DNA from: a virus
IMG/VR virus record: IMGVR_UViG_3300034012_002567
Coordinates: 1 to 25,910 of that record
DNA length: 25,910 nucleotides
Strand: one strand, 5' to 3'
A program made the translations under genes and the position numbers. Of the stretch, positions 5,175 to 11,804 are shown in pieces. The notes under the pieces are model-generated. The model did no database searches. It worked only from the letters and a program-made list of their open reading frames with translations, and had not been told where the DNA came from. Position 1 is the first letter of the stretch, and the number at the start of each line of letters is the position of its first letter.

Positions 5175-5431
5175 TGCTTGCGCTCTATGGCTCTCAGCCT
5201 GCCTTCGTGGTCTGCAAGGAGAATGTCGTGGCGCTTGTCGGTCTCGGCGTTGGCCTCCATGCGAATCAAGACGGCCTCGATTTTTTCAACGCGGCCGCTA
5301 AGTTTTTCGGAGGCTGTTTCAAATTCACTTCGGCTCACGAACTGGCTTTGCAAAATTATCACCACGAGTATCCCGATGGGAGTGACCCACCGGGATGCGA
5401 GGTCGAGGGCTTTGGCGACGCTATCGCTCAT
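5171..5431 (-). CDS. Small membrane protein with coiled coil, lysis-associated (possible spanin or holin partner)
   Basis: An 86-aa protein: a short cytoplasmic N-terminus, one transmembrane segment at about 16-32 (VTPIGILVVIILQSQF), then a long charged helix (EFETASEKLSGRVEKIEAVLIRMEANAETDKR) likely to be a coiled coil. That shape is shared by Rz-type i-spanins and by phage membrane accessory proteins. The start shares bases with the previous stop (TAATG) and the end overlaps the holin gene as ATGA, so it belongs to the lysis cassette. No o-spanin lipoprotein is evident nearby, so the spanin reading is tentative. Confidence 0.7.
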   Translation of the reverse strand: MSDSVAKALDLASRWVTPIGILVVIILQSQFVSRSEFETASEKLSGRVEKIEAVLIRMEANAETDKRHDILLADHEGRLRAIERKQ

Positions 5432-5985
5432 TAGCTGTTCGCCTGGGCGATGAGGTTACCCACGATGGCCGTGGTAGCCACATTGGCGAGGCGCTCGGTG
5501 TTGAGGGCCGAGACTTTGGCGAGTTCGGCGGTCAACTCCGTGCGGACTTGGCTGGCCACGGTGGCGGCGCTTGGGGCTGTCGCACCGCTGACTGGTGCAT
5601 CGATGCGGGCGAGTTCGGTGGCGAGTTCCACGCGGACTTCGTCGGCGATGGCTGCTGCGCTGGGGACAGACGGAGCGTTGGTCAAGGTTGTCGTGGTGGC
5701 GCAGAGTGTCACATTAGCCACTGCATCTGACGCAGCGTTGAATGTGCTGGCTGGCACTTCGGCGCTACCGCTCCACACGATGCTGCCGCTGCCGACATTG
5801 GCTCCGGCGGCGCGGAATGCGATTTGGTAGGTTCCTGCGCTGCCTGCCATGTTTCCGCTGTAGAATCCGGTGCTGCCGGTTTCGGGGCAAGAGATGGCAG
5901 AGCCTACGGCAGATCCGTTTTGGTATGGCTGGGCGGTGACGGCGAGGCCGGTGGTGGCGAGGGCGATGTTGAGTTCGTTTGGCAT
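5431..5985 (-). CDS. Tail fibre / baseplate-type structural protein, 184 aa
   Basis: The N-terminal half (1-80) is a beta-rich domain with many Gly, Ser and Thr (TGFYSGNMAGSAGTYQIAF). The C-terminal half carries two related repeats: VPSAAAIADEVRVELATELARI and APSAATVASQVRTELTAELAKV, each a Pro-Ser-Ala helix start followed by a VRxEL-xxEL helix. This repeat is widespread in environmental phage fibre and baseplate proteins and probably builds a trimeric helical stalk. It is the last structural gene before the lysis cassette. The leader CCTAACCAAACACGACC directly precedes its ATG in place of a Shine-Dalgarno sequence. Confidence 0.7.
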   Translation of the reverse strand: MPNELNIALATTGLAVTAQPYQNGSAVGSAISCPETGSTGFYSGNMAGSAGTYQIAFRAAGANVGSGSIVWSGSAEVPASTFNAASDAVANVTLCATTTTLTNAPSVPSAAAIADEVRVELATELARIDAPVSGATAPSAATVASQVRTELTAELAKVSALNTERLANVATTAIVGNLIAQANS

Positions 5986-5997
5986 GGTCGTGTTTGG

Positions 5998-6237
5998 TTA
6001 GGAGTTAGCGGGAATCCACTGGCGCTCGACGCGGTCGGCGAACCAGACGATGTTCGGTTCCCAGTCGCCGCTTTCGGGTTGATCTATTTTGACGAGGGGG
6101 ACGATCATTGGATCAACCCAATCTTCCGGGCAGGGGTATGGGCGGATGGTGTCGATGCGTGGCTCGTCGTTTTCGTCCAGCACGATGCTGGCGAGTTCCT
6201 TGCGTCCGTCTGCGAATATAAGTCCGTATGTTCTCAT
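5998..6237 (-). CDS. Hypothetical protein, 79 aa
   Basis: The frame is open from 6279, but the ATG at 6237 (MRTYGLIFADGRKELASIVL) avoids overlap with the upstream fibre gene and has the A/C-rich leader CCAAAACCACACC just before it, so I use that start. The protein is acidic and compact, with a beta hairpin start and several Trp/Pro residues (CPEDWVDPMIVPLVK, WFADRVERQWIP). No family is recognised. Its place between two fibre genes suggests a small virion component or fibre chaperone. Confidence 0.6.
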   Translation of the reverse strand: MRTYGLIFADGRKELASIVLDENDEPRIDTIRPYPCPEDWVDPMIVPLVKIDQPESGDWEPNIVWFADRVERQWIPANS

Positions 6238-6250
6238 GGTGTGGTTTTGG

Positions 6251-7546
6251 TTAAGTTCCGAATGCAATTTCGACGGCATCGACGCTGGCTACCCAGCGCC
6301 AGATGGTGGAGGCTGTGCCGGTGACGCTGACTACGAGCGCGTCTGACGCATCGCTCGCGGAGAGTGCGATGGATGTGCCTGCGGCGTTGTCGGTTCCGAT
6401 GGTGACGGGTGCGTAAACCTCGCTGGTCGTGCCAGAGACATTCTTGAGAGCATACTGCCGCATGTAGTGCGCCACTGCTGCTCCTGTGCTGGAGATGCCT
6501 GTGATGTTAATGGTGAGGCCGAGGACTTTGCCAGATGGGATCGTGAGGCGTGTCGAGGAGCCGTCCAGAAATAGCTCGACTGCGCTGTTCGTTGTCGTCT
6601 TGTTGCGAAGCACGAACCTGGCGCGTTGGGCATCGCCTTTGGCTGCAAAATGTCCACTCGCATGTGCCTGCATTCCACGACGATCTGCTAAAGCATTTGC
6701 TCCTCCCAAAATTCCAGAATTAAGGCCGGTATTTTGGTTTGAGTCGCCTCCTCCTAAAAATGCAGTCCCCGCAGACGACCTGTTGTAATAACCACCAACA
6801 ATTACTTGGCCTCCGCCTGTGCCAGAAGTTGCATTGTCGTAACCCCCCAAAACGACTCCCCAAGGGGAGCCAGCCGCATTTAGTCCACCAGCTCCAACGA
6901 AAGCGTTTTCGCTTGTTGCAGAATTTGAATTTCCCCCACAAATAACTGTTCGCGGCGCGTTGCAGCTATTATTTAGCCCGCCGCATATCACCGAATTGGC
7001 TCCGCTTGCTACTTGTGCCGCAGTTGAGCGTTGGAGCTGCAAATCGACCGCAAAATTTCCTCGCGCATTCCCTCCGGCGGGAGTGCCGTTAGGCTTATGA
7101 GCAATCAACGCACCAGTGCCTTTTGGCGTAAGAACTAAAGCGGAGTTAGTTTCGGTGGTGTTTTGCGAAATGGCCACATTTGCTTGGATGGCGATGACCG
7201 TTCCGGCAGTGATGTTGGTCGTGAAATTGATGGCTGCGCCGCCGCTGGTGGTCGAGAGTTGGAAGGTGTTCCCAGATGGGTTGTGGACGAAATAGACGGT
7301 GTTTGCGGACAACCCAGCGCCACCAGTGATGGCGCTGAAAATGACGGTCTGGTTTGCCGTGTAGATATGACCGGTCGCAGTGATGACATCCGTGGCGGCA
7401 TCGCCTGTCACGGAGTATGGCACGACGGCATCGTCCACAATGAGGCCGGAGGATTGCAGGATTGTGCCGTCCGTGCCGTCTGCGCGGAGGATGGCGTTGT
7501 CAACTGAGCCAGCGGTGAGCGGGCGAGGGAGTGCGTTTGCGATCAT
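6251..7546 (-). CDS. Tail fibre / adhesin with trimeric beta-roll-like repeats, 431 aa
   Basis: The N-terminal part (1-130) is beta-rich and Thr/Gly-rich (LSANTVYFVHNPSGNTFQLST). The middle (about 175-300) holds repeats of the type SGANSVICGGLNN, NAFVGAGGLNAAG, GVVLGGYDNATSG and VIVGGYYNRSS. Their spacing resembles the left-handed beta-roll of YadA-like trimeric adhesins. The C-terminal 130 residues form a further beta domain (LTINITGISSTG, TIWRWVASVDAVEIAFGT). It probably recognises a host surface structure. The DNA of the repeat block (about 6660-7140) is more A+T-rich than either end, as if the receptor-facing part had been exchanged. Confidence 0.75.
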   Translation of the reverse strand: MIANALPRPLTAGSVDNAILRADGTDGTILQSSGLIVDDAVVPYSVTGDAATDVITATGHIYTANQTVIFSAITGGAGLSANTVYFVHNPSGNTFQLSTTSGGAAINFTTNITAGTVIAIQANVAISQNTTETNSALVLTPKGTGALIAHKPNGTPAGGNARGNFAVDLQLQRSTAAQVASGANSVICGGLNNSCNAPRTVICGGNSNSATSENAFVGAGGLNAAGSPWGVVLGGYDNATSGTGGGQVIVGGYYNRSSAGTAFLGGGDSNQNTGLNSGILGGANALADRRGMQAHASGHFAAKGDAQRARFVLRNKTTTNSAVELFLDGSSTRLTIPSGKVLGLTINITGISSTGAAVAHYMRQYALKNVSGTTSEVYAPVTIGTDNAAGTSIALSASDASDALVVSVTGTASTIWRWVASVDAVEIAFGT

Positions 7547-7549
7547 GTT

Positions 7550-7930
7550 TTAGCTGTAGGTGAGAGATTGTTTGTTCGACCACGCGCCGGTGGCGCTGGA
7601 TTCGGTGCTGGTGGTGCCTGCGGCGTTGAAGATGGTGCGGGAGATTTCCCAGGCTGCGCTGTCGTAGACGCTGCCGTTGTTGGGAAAGTCGGCGTAGAGG
7701 AGGAAGCCGAGGAAGGTGGTGGTGCCGTCGCTCGAAAGGTCGAAGGCCCAGACGCGGTCGGGTGCGTCTTTGGTGCCGGCCAATTTATACACCTCGCCTG
7801 TGCTGGGGTGCTTGGCGTAGATGCGGCGGTCGGTGTGGTTGACCGAGATGGCGCCGGGGGCGAGCTGGTCGGCGGTTGGGATTTTGCCCGCGACCGTCGA
7901 GAGTTTGGGAACTATTTGTGTGGTTGCCAT
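7550..7930 (-). CDS. Small fibre-tip protein, 126 aa, with a domain shared with the 305-aa fibre at 9200-10117
   Basis: The N-terminal 50 residues (IPTADQLAPGAISVNHTDRRIYAKHPSTGEVYKLAG) form the 'GAIAVN-DRKLYV' type attachment segment common at the start of phage fibre proteins. The rest (about 55-126) aligns by eye with the C-terminus of the fibre at 9200-10117: WAFDLSSDG, WEISRTIFNAAG and GAWSNKQSLTYS, against YAFDQSSNG, WTIRRSTLNAAG and GSWLNRETLSYA. The shared domain suggests a duplicated tip or multimerisation module. Three bases separate its stop from the start of the 431-aa gene. Confidence 0.75.
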   Translation of the reverse strand: MATTQIVPKLSTVAGKIPTADQLAPGAISVNHTDRRIYAKHPSTGEVYKLAGTKDAPDRVWAFDLSSDGTTTFLGFLLYADFPNNGSVYDSAAWEISRTIFNAAGTTSTESSATGAWSNKQSLTYS

Positions 7931-7959
7931 GTGGCGTTTTTATTCGGCGGATTTTTTAA

Positions 7960-8005
7960 ACTCCCCCCGCTTGGCGAGGCGCTATGGAGCGCCCCGCCGG
8001 GGAGT
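7960..8005 (-). terminator. Stem-loop after the Mtd-N fibre gene, terminator-like
   Basis: On the minus-strand RNA an outer stem (ACTCCCC, 8005-7999, with GGGGAGU, 7966-7960) encloses an inner 11-bp stem GGCGGGGCGCU/AGCGCCUCGCC with one G.U pair and loop CCAU. It is followed by UUUAAAAAA. The G.U pair works only on the minus-strand transcript. The structure fills the 83-bp gap between two fibre genes. The U-run is weak, so it may be an mRNA-stabilising hairpin rather than a full terminator. Confidence 0.5.
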
Positions 8006-8013
8006 GGTTGCGG

Positions 8014-8931
8014 TTAGTAGGTGCCGCCGTCGATGGTGGACTCGAGAGCACTGATGCGTGTCTCGTGGTCGGCCACATCGGCTTCGACTGCGCTCAGGCG
8101 GCTGTCGGCGCTGGCTCCTTCGAGGGCCGTGATCCTGTTGCTCAACGAGGTGTCGGCTGTCGCACGGGTCGAAGCCTCGGCTGTGACCGAGTTTTGCACG
8201 CCGGTGATGGCCGCTGCCCTGGTGGATGCCTCGGAGGCGATGCTGCCTTGAACGCTGGTGATCGCGGCTGCGCGGTCTGCCACTTCGTCGAGGATGTCTT
8301 GCTCGGCTGCGGAGACTCTGGTGGTGAGCGCGGTGGCGGCTGTGACTACGCCGTCGATGCGGATGCCGAGATTGGTGTCGCCTGTTTCACGCGAGCTGAT
8401 TTCGCTGGCGAGTGCGGCGTTGTTCGATGTCACATAACCGGCGAAGGCTTGGTCGTTGGTCGTGTCGACGCTATTGATGAGCGAGACGATTTCAGCGAAA
8501 GAATCGGAATTTGCCCCTGCGGCTGACAGGATGGCGTCCACACGATTTTTCTCAGTGGTGATTTTCGCGTCGAGAGCGTTATCGCCAGAAACACGCGAGG
8601 AGGCTTCTGCTGAAACAGCCGCGGCACGATCAAGAAGCTCTTGAGCAAGGTTAGCGGCGATTACGTTTTCGGCGTTTGTGGCGCGCGAAATTTCCGAATT
8701 CAGATTCGTTGTGAGGGTCGAATCCGCTGCGGAGCGAAGCGAAGCCTCGGCTGCTACGGCGTCAGAAACGAAGGTCTTCTTAGCGAAGACATGCTCGCCG
8801 CCGATTGGCAGGACGCCTTCGGCTGTGCCGATGAAAAGGGATTTGTTGAGTGTGTCGAATGCGACTTCACCAGTTTGAAGCGAGACCGGAGAACCGGAAC
8901 CGCGCTTGATGCGAATGATAGGATTGGCCAT
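8014..8931 (-). CDS. Trimeric tail fibre with Mtd-N-like head and coiled-coil stalk, 305 aa
   Basis: The ATG at 8931 (MANPIIRIKRGSGSP) is chosen because residues 1-45 then match the N-terminal domain of major tropism determinant-type fibres: IxxKRGxxxP, LQTGEVAFDT, KSLFIGTAEG. The rest is an Ala/Ser-rich stalk with recurring EASxRxxADxxLxxxI units (for example SEASTRAAAITGVQN and AEASTRATADTSLSNRI), typical of long trimeric coiled coils. It ends abruptly at STIDGGTY with no globular tip, so another protein may supply the receptor-binding domain. The leader contains AACCCAACCAAC and no Shine-Dalgarno sequence. Confidence 0.8.
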   Translation of the reverse strand: MANPIIRIKRGSGSPVSLQTGEVAFDTLNKSLFIGTAEGVLPIGGEHVFAKKTFVSDAVAAEASLRSAADSTLTTNLNSEISRATNAENVIAANLAQELLDRAAAVSAEASSRVSGDNALDAKITTEKNRVDAILSAAGANSDSFAEIVSLINSVDTTNDQAFAGYVTSNNAALASEISSRETGDTNLGIRIDGVVTAATALTTRVSAAEQDILDEVADRAAAITSVQGSIASEASTRAAAITGVQNSVTAEASTRATADTSLSNRITALEGASADSRLSAVEADVADHETRISALESTIDGGTY

Positions 8932-8975
8932 GTGATTAGTGGGTTGTTGGTTGGGTTTCGTTCTTGGGGAAATTG

Positions 8976-9203
8976 TCAAAAATTGCCGCAGTCGATGACG
9001 GGGATAGTGAGCGCGTAGGCGCTTGCTGAGGGCGACCAGCGGTAGGGCATGCCTTCATCCATCGCCATATACAGGCGGTCGGCTTTTCCGATGCTCGGGA
9101 AGCTCAAGCGGTTCGGGTATTCGACGATGACGGGAGGCAGGCTGAGGTTGAAGCCAGAGAGATCGAGCGTCTGCGTGAGGTTGGATTCGGTGATCGTTGT
9201 CAT
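8976..9203 (-). CDS. Small fibre-associated protein, 75 aa
   Basis: Starts in an ATGA overlap with the 305-aa fibre before it. The sequence NRLSFPSIGKADRLYMAMDEGMPYRWSPSASAYA resembles the short fibre segment 'FPxxGxxxxLYxAxDxxxxYRWxxxxxxY' found near the ends of many phage fibre polypeptides. Here it stands alone as its own gene. It is probably a detached fibre module that assembles with one of its larger neighbours. The stop lies inside TTTTTGACAA (near 8976), close to the TTTGACAC motif at other junctions. Confidence 0.65.
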   Translation of the reverse strand: MTTITESNLTQTLDLSGFNLSLPPVIVEYPNRLSFPSIGKADRLYMAMDEGMPYRWSPSASAYALTIPVIDCGNF

Positions 9204-10117
9204 GCGTAGGACAATGTCTCCCGGTTAAGCCACGAGCCGACGGACGAGGTGGTTGAAAGCACGCGGCCGGCGGCGTTGAGTGTCGAGCGGCGGATGGTCC
9301 AGCTTGTGGCGGTTTCTGGCAGTGCTGGCGCGGCTGGGCGGTTGGCGTTGAGCAGGCGGCCGCTGTAGGTAGTGAGGCCGTTGGAAGATTGGTCGAACGC
9401 GTAGATGTAGAGGGTGGGGTCGATCGGGCGTTGGACGCTGCGGAGGCCGAGGGCGGTGGCGACGAGGAGTTGACCGGCGGCGGGATACCCATCGAGGAAA
9501 ATGATTTTTCCCGTGGCAAAGTTCACGATGTAGTCCACTCCTGGAGCTTGCACGACGCCGTTGAGGGTCACGATGACATGGGAGGGGTTTGCCGAAGCGA
9601 GGCCGCTTACGGAGTAGGTGTCGGCGAGGCCGTCCGCCGTGTGCGTGGTGGTGGTGATGGAAAGCTCAGGCGCAGAGGCGACAACTGCGGCCGCAAAGTC
9701 AGTTATCTGGTTCGCTGTGTGGGTGTGGACGGCTGGAGCTTTGCCGTCGAGCTGGGTCTGGAGGCTGCCGATCGATGCGGCGGCTTCGGCGATGGAGTCG
9801 AGGGCTGCGGGGTCCAGGTTGGCCGTGATGTAGTCGATGCGCTGGCCGAGGGCTGTGTCTGCGGATGCAAGAGCGGCGAGGTCGGCAGGCAGGCCGGTGA
9901 TCTCGCTCTTAAGGTGCTGGTGGGCAGATGGCGGGAATGTGGCAGGCTTGCCGGTGATCGCCTCCCACCTCGTAGCCAAGCTGGTGACGACGCCCGATGC
10001 GTCGATGGTCGCAAAGTCGCCGTTCGGCAGGAGGTAAAGCCGCTTGCCGGAGGCGGGAACCTGTGGCGCACTTCCGGCGATGCCGAAATTGATGTAGCGG
10101 ACGAGTTGCTCGCTCAT
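9200..10117 (-). CDS. Tail fibre protein, 305 aa
   Basis: The ATG at 10117 (MSEQLVRYINFG) overlaps the preceding stop as ATGA and is preferred over an in-frame start at 10204. Domains in order: an N-terminal attachment segment (KRLYLLPNGDFATIDASG), a stalk region with AHQHLKSEITGLP and AVHTHTANQITDF (the His-containing HxH-xxxITxLP motif common in fibre shafts), a central beta domain (SHVIVTLNGVVQAPGVDY), and a C-terminal domain shared with the 126-aa protein at 7550-7930. It probably forms part of the host-binding tail apparatus. Confidence 0.8.
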   Translation of the reverse strand: MSEQLVRYINFGIAGSAPQVPASGKRLYLLPNGDFATIDASGVVTSLATRWEAITGKPATFPPSAHQHLKSEITGLPADLAALASADTALGQRIDYITANLDPAALDSIAEAAASIGSLQTQLDGKAPAVHTHTANQITDFAAAVVASAPELSITTTTHTADGLADTYSVSGLASANPSHVIVTLNGVVQAPGVDYIVNFATGKIIFLDGYPAAGQLLVATALGLRSVQRPIDPTLYIYAFDQSSNGLTTYSGRLLNANRPAAPALPETATSWTIRRSTLNAAGRVLSTTSSVGSWLNRETLSYA

Positions 10118-10656
10118 GGCGTGGTCGGTGCTGGCATGAATCCGATGCCTGCGGAGGAGTTGAATGCGGCGATCGCTTGTTTCGTGCGCAGCGGGGTCAT
10201 CCACTTGGTGTGGTCTGTGCCTGCTTCAGCTTCGGCTTGCGTAGACTTGCCATCGGGGATGGTCGCGGGTGTGCCTTCGGTGCCGAGAATGACGCTGTTT
10301 TGAATTTCTACCTGTAGCGTGGCCGTGCGAGTAGCCTCGCCCGTGCGGGTGTAGCGCACCTCGAGGAGGGCGTCGGCGCTGGCAGTGCTGCCGGGAAAGA
10401 GGTCTTCCACGGCGGTGGTGTAGAGGTCGAGCGTGCCGGAGTCGGCCACGGCGAGGAAATTAGCGTCCGAGAATTTGCTTTTGAGCGCAATGCGGCTGGT
10501 GGTGCCTGATGGCGTGGCGACGGCGGCTCCTCGCTGAACGAATATGACCTCTACCGGCATGACATCGCGGCGCTTCAGCACGAGCGTCGGCAGAGCGGCC
10601 GAGGAGGCTGCGCTCTTGACGAACCGCCGAGATGTGAGATCGATGAAAAGTTTCAT
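10114..10656 (-). CDS. Fibre / baseplate-upper-type protein, 180 aa
   Basis: The N-terminus (MKLFIDLTSRRFVKSAASSA) and the following beta domain (LPTLVLKRRDVMPVEVIFV, then SRIALKSKF) look like a fibre head that attaches to the tail. The C-terminal part contains GTDHTKWMTPLRTKQAI, the well known fibre motif 'TDxxKWMTPLRTxQAI' that precedes or caps fibre tips. A 6-bp stem hairpin (10657-10673) touches the ATG, and TTTGACAC lies 19 bases upstream at 10683-10676. The gene ends in an ATGA overlap with the next fibre gene. Confidence 0.75.
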   Translation of the reverse strand: MKLFIDLTSRRFVKSAASSAALPTLVLKRRDVMPVEVIFVQRGAAVATPSGTTSRIALKSKFSDANFLAVADSGTLDLYTTAVEDLFPGSTASADALLEVRYTRTGEATRTATLQVEIQNSVILGTEGTPATIPDGKSTQAEAEAGTDHTKWMTPLRTKQAIAAFNSSAGIGFMPAPTTP

Positions 10657-10673
10657 GCCGCTACGCGAGCGGC
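10657..10673 (-). promoter_or_regulatory. Hairpin abutting a start codon (GCCGCT-loop-AGCGGC)
   Basis: A perfect 6-bp stem, GCCGCT and AGCGGC, with the 5-base loop CGCGT on the minus strand ends directly at the ATG of the 180-aa fibre gene. Folded in the mRNA it would cover the ribosome-binding region, so it may limit translation. Twelve of its bases (GCCGCTACGCGA on the plus strand) recur at 19504-19515. Confidence 0.5.
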
Positions 10674-10686
10674 AGGTGTCAAATCA

Positions 10687-10711
10687 CTCCGCTTCGCTCA
10701 CGGAGCGGGAG
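10687..10711 (-). other. Imperfect stem-loop at the end of the cysteine-rich 137-aa gene
   Basis: CTCCGCT and AGCGGGAG pair around a roughly 10-base loop and span the stop codon at 10698-10700. No U-run follows, so this is a palindromic 3'-end element rather than a proven terminator. It belongs with the short CGCT...AGCG palindromes seen at other junctions. Confidence 0.35.
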
Positions 10712-11111
10712 GGAGCGGCACAGCCTCCCACTTGCCTATCGGGCAGCGCTCGGTGGCCATGCGGAGCTTTGCCCAGGTCGAGCATTTGCAAATCTGGCAG
10801 CGGCCGGTGGAGTTGAGCGCCTGCGCGTCCCACTCCGGGCATGCGCGGCAGGTGGATTCGCGGGCGGCGAGGATGTCTGGCGGTGTGGCGGTGAAGCCGC
10901 TGGATGTCCAGTTTAGGAGGGATTTGCCGAGGCTCGCGGCTTGTTGCGGGAGGCTGGGAGGGGCGGCTTTGACCTGAGCGGCGTGCTCAGGCGTGTTCTC
11001 GCCCCGCTCCATGCAGCGGGCGCATACGCCTTTGCTGGGGCGTCCGCCGTGCAGGCCGAGGGCGCAGGTGTTTGCGTGAGCTGAGATCGGCGTGGCGTGG
11101 GGGCAGGTCAT
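10698..11111 (-). CDS. Cysteine-rich protein, probable zinc-binding, 137 aa
   Basis: Ten cysteines in three clusters: C3 with C16, the pair CARC near 30-33, and a C-terminal set TCRAC...GRCQICKC...RCPIGKW. The last two pairs are spaced like a zinc ribbon or treble-clef fold. The CPxGKW ending recurs in small proteins of environmental phage tail regions. The middle (AAQVKAAPPSLPQQAASLGKSLLNW) looks like a flexible linker. It overlaps its upstream neighbour as ATGA and lies in the tail-tip/fibre block, so a structural or assembly role is more likely than DNA binding. Confidence 0.7.
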   Translation of the reverse strand: MTCPHATPISAHANTCALGLHGGRPSKGVCARCMERGENTPEHAAQVKAAPPSLPQQAASLGKSLLNWTSSGFTATPPDILAARESTCRACPEWDAQALNSTGRCQICKCSTWAKLRMATERCPIGKWEAVPLPPAP

Positions 11112-11803
11112 GAGATGGTAATGGTGCCTGAGCGCGTGAATGAGGTTGAGGATTCACATATCGGGTCATTGGTCTCGGGGTCATATCCAACAGTCCCAGC
11201 ATAAACAGTGCATGAGATTTGATGTGATCCGATTATTTGATTTGGAGGTATTGGGTAAAGGTTTGGTGAAGAGACAACCCAGCCAAAAGCGCCAAACATT
11301 TCGCCCCCACTTAAAACTAACCAATATGCACATTTTGCTTCTGGGCTTGTGTCTGGCACCAGTCCATTAATCGCAAAAGGTCCACATGGCGAATCAGTGT
11401 TAGTGAATGTTTCTACTTTGTATTTTCCAATAACGATGGTTGCAGTGACAGATGATCCATAGCCTCCGGGGCAACTCGGTTCGTATTCTTCTACACACCC
11501 GTCCTGACTGTAGCATCTAAAAACACCCCCCACGCCTGTAGAACATACGATTTCATTGGCAGGTTGCTCGATAGTGCCGGACAAGGCGCTCCCATCACCA
11601 CAAGCGAGGTTTCCAGTCGTGAGCGAAAAAGACGCAGACCATGCCAGGCTCGTTGGCTTTACCGGAGGAGTTCCTGTAGCGGGCAAGGCTCCGATAATCG
11701 TCGGACACCCACCGCAAGGGCCACAACAATCACACTCCACCGCGCGGAGGCCGCCGTCGGTTTTGATCTTGAGCTTGTTGTCGGAGGTGCGGCCCAGCGT
11801 CAT
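11108..11803 (-). CDS. Cysteine-rich structural protein, 231 aa
   Basis: The ATG at 11803 follows the previous stop by one base (TGA-A-ATG), so I prefer it to the in-frame start at 11860. The N-terminal 23 residues (MTLGRTSDNKLKIKTDGGLRAV) resemble a fibre attachment segment. Then comes CDCCGPCGGCP, followed by a beta-rich, Gly/Ser/Thr-rich domain with nine more cysteines, an even number in all (14). Such a pattern fits metal binding or disulfide bonding in an extracellular virion part. The coding DNA changes from G+C-rich at the N-terminus to clearly A+T-rich from about 11560 leftward, which suggests replacement of the distal domain. Confidence 0.65.
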   Translation of the reverse strand: MTLGRTSDNKLKIKTDGGLRAVECDCCGPCGGCPTIIGALPATGTPPVKPTSLAWSASFSLTTGNLACGDGSALSGTIEQPANEIVCSTGVGGVFRCYSQDGCVEEYEPSCPGGYGSSVTATIVIGKYKVETFTNTDSPCGPFAINGLVPDTSPEAKCAYWLVLSGGEMFGAFGWVVSSPNLYPIPPNQIIGSHQISCTVYAGTVGYDPETNDPICESSTSFTRSGTITIS

Positions 11804-11804
11804 T

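Noticed and set aside
5998-6279. Longer version of the 79-aa gene starting at 6279
   Set aside because: It would overlap the upstream gene by 29 bases and lacks the A/C-rich leader found right before the ATG at 6237.
8014-8931. Diversity-generating retroelement linked to the Mtd-N-like fibre
   Set aside because: There is no reverse transcriptase gene in the window and no template/variable repeat pair. The fibre has no C-type lectin tip.
8984-10303. 304-aa plus-strand ORF at 9389-10303
   Set aside because: It is antisense to the fibre genes; Gly/Val/Asp-rich composition is typical of the antisense frame of G+C-rich genes.
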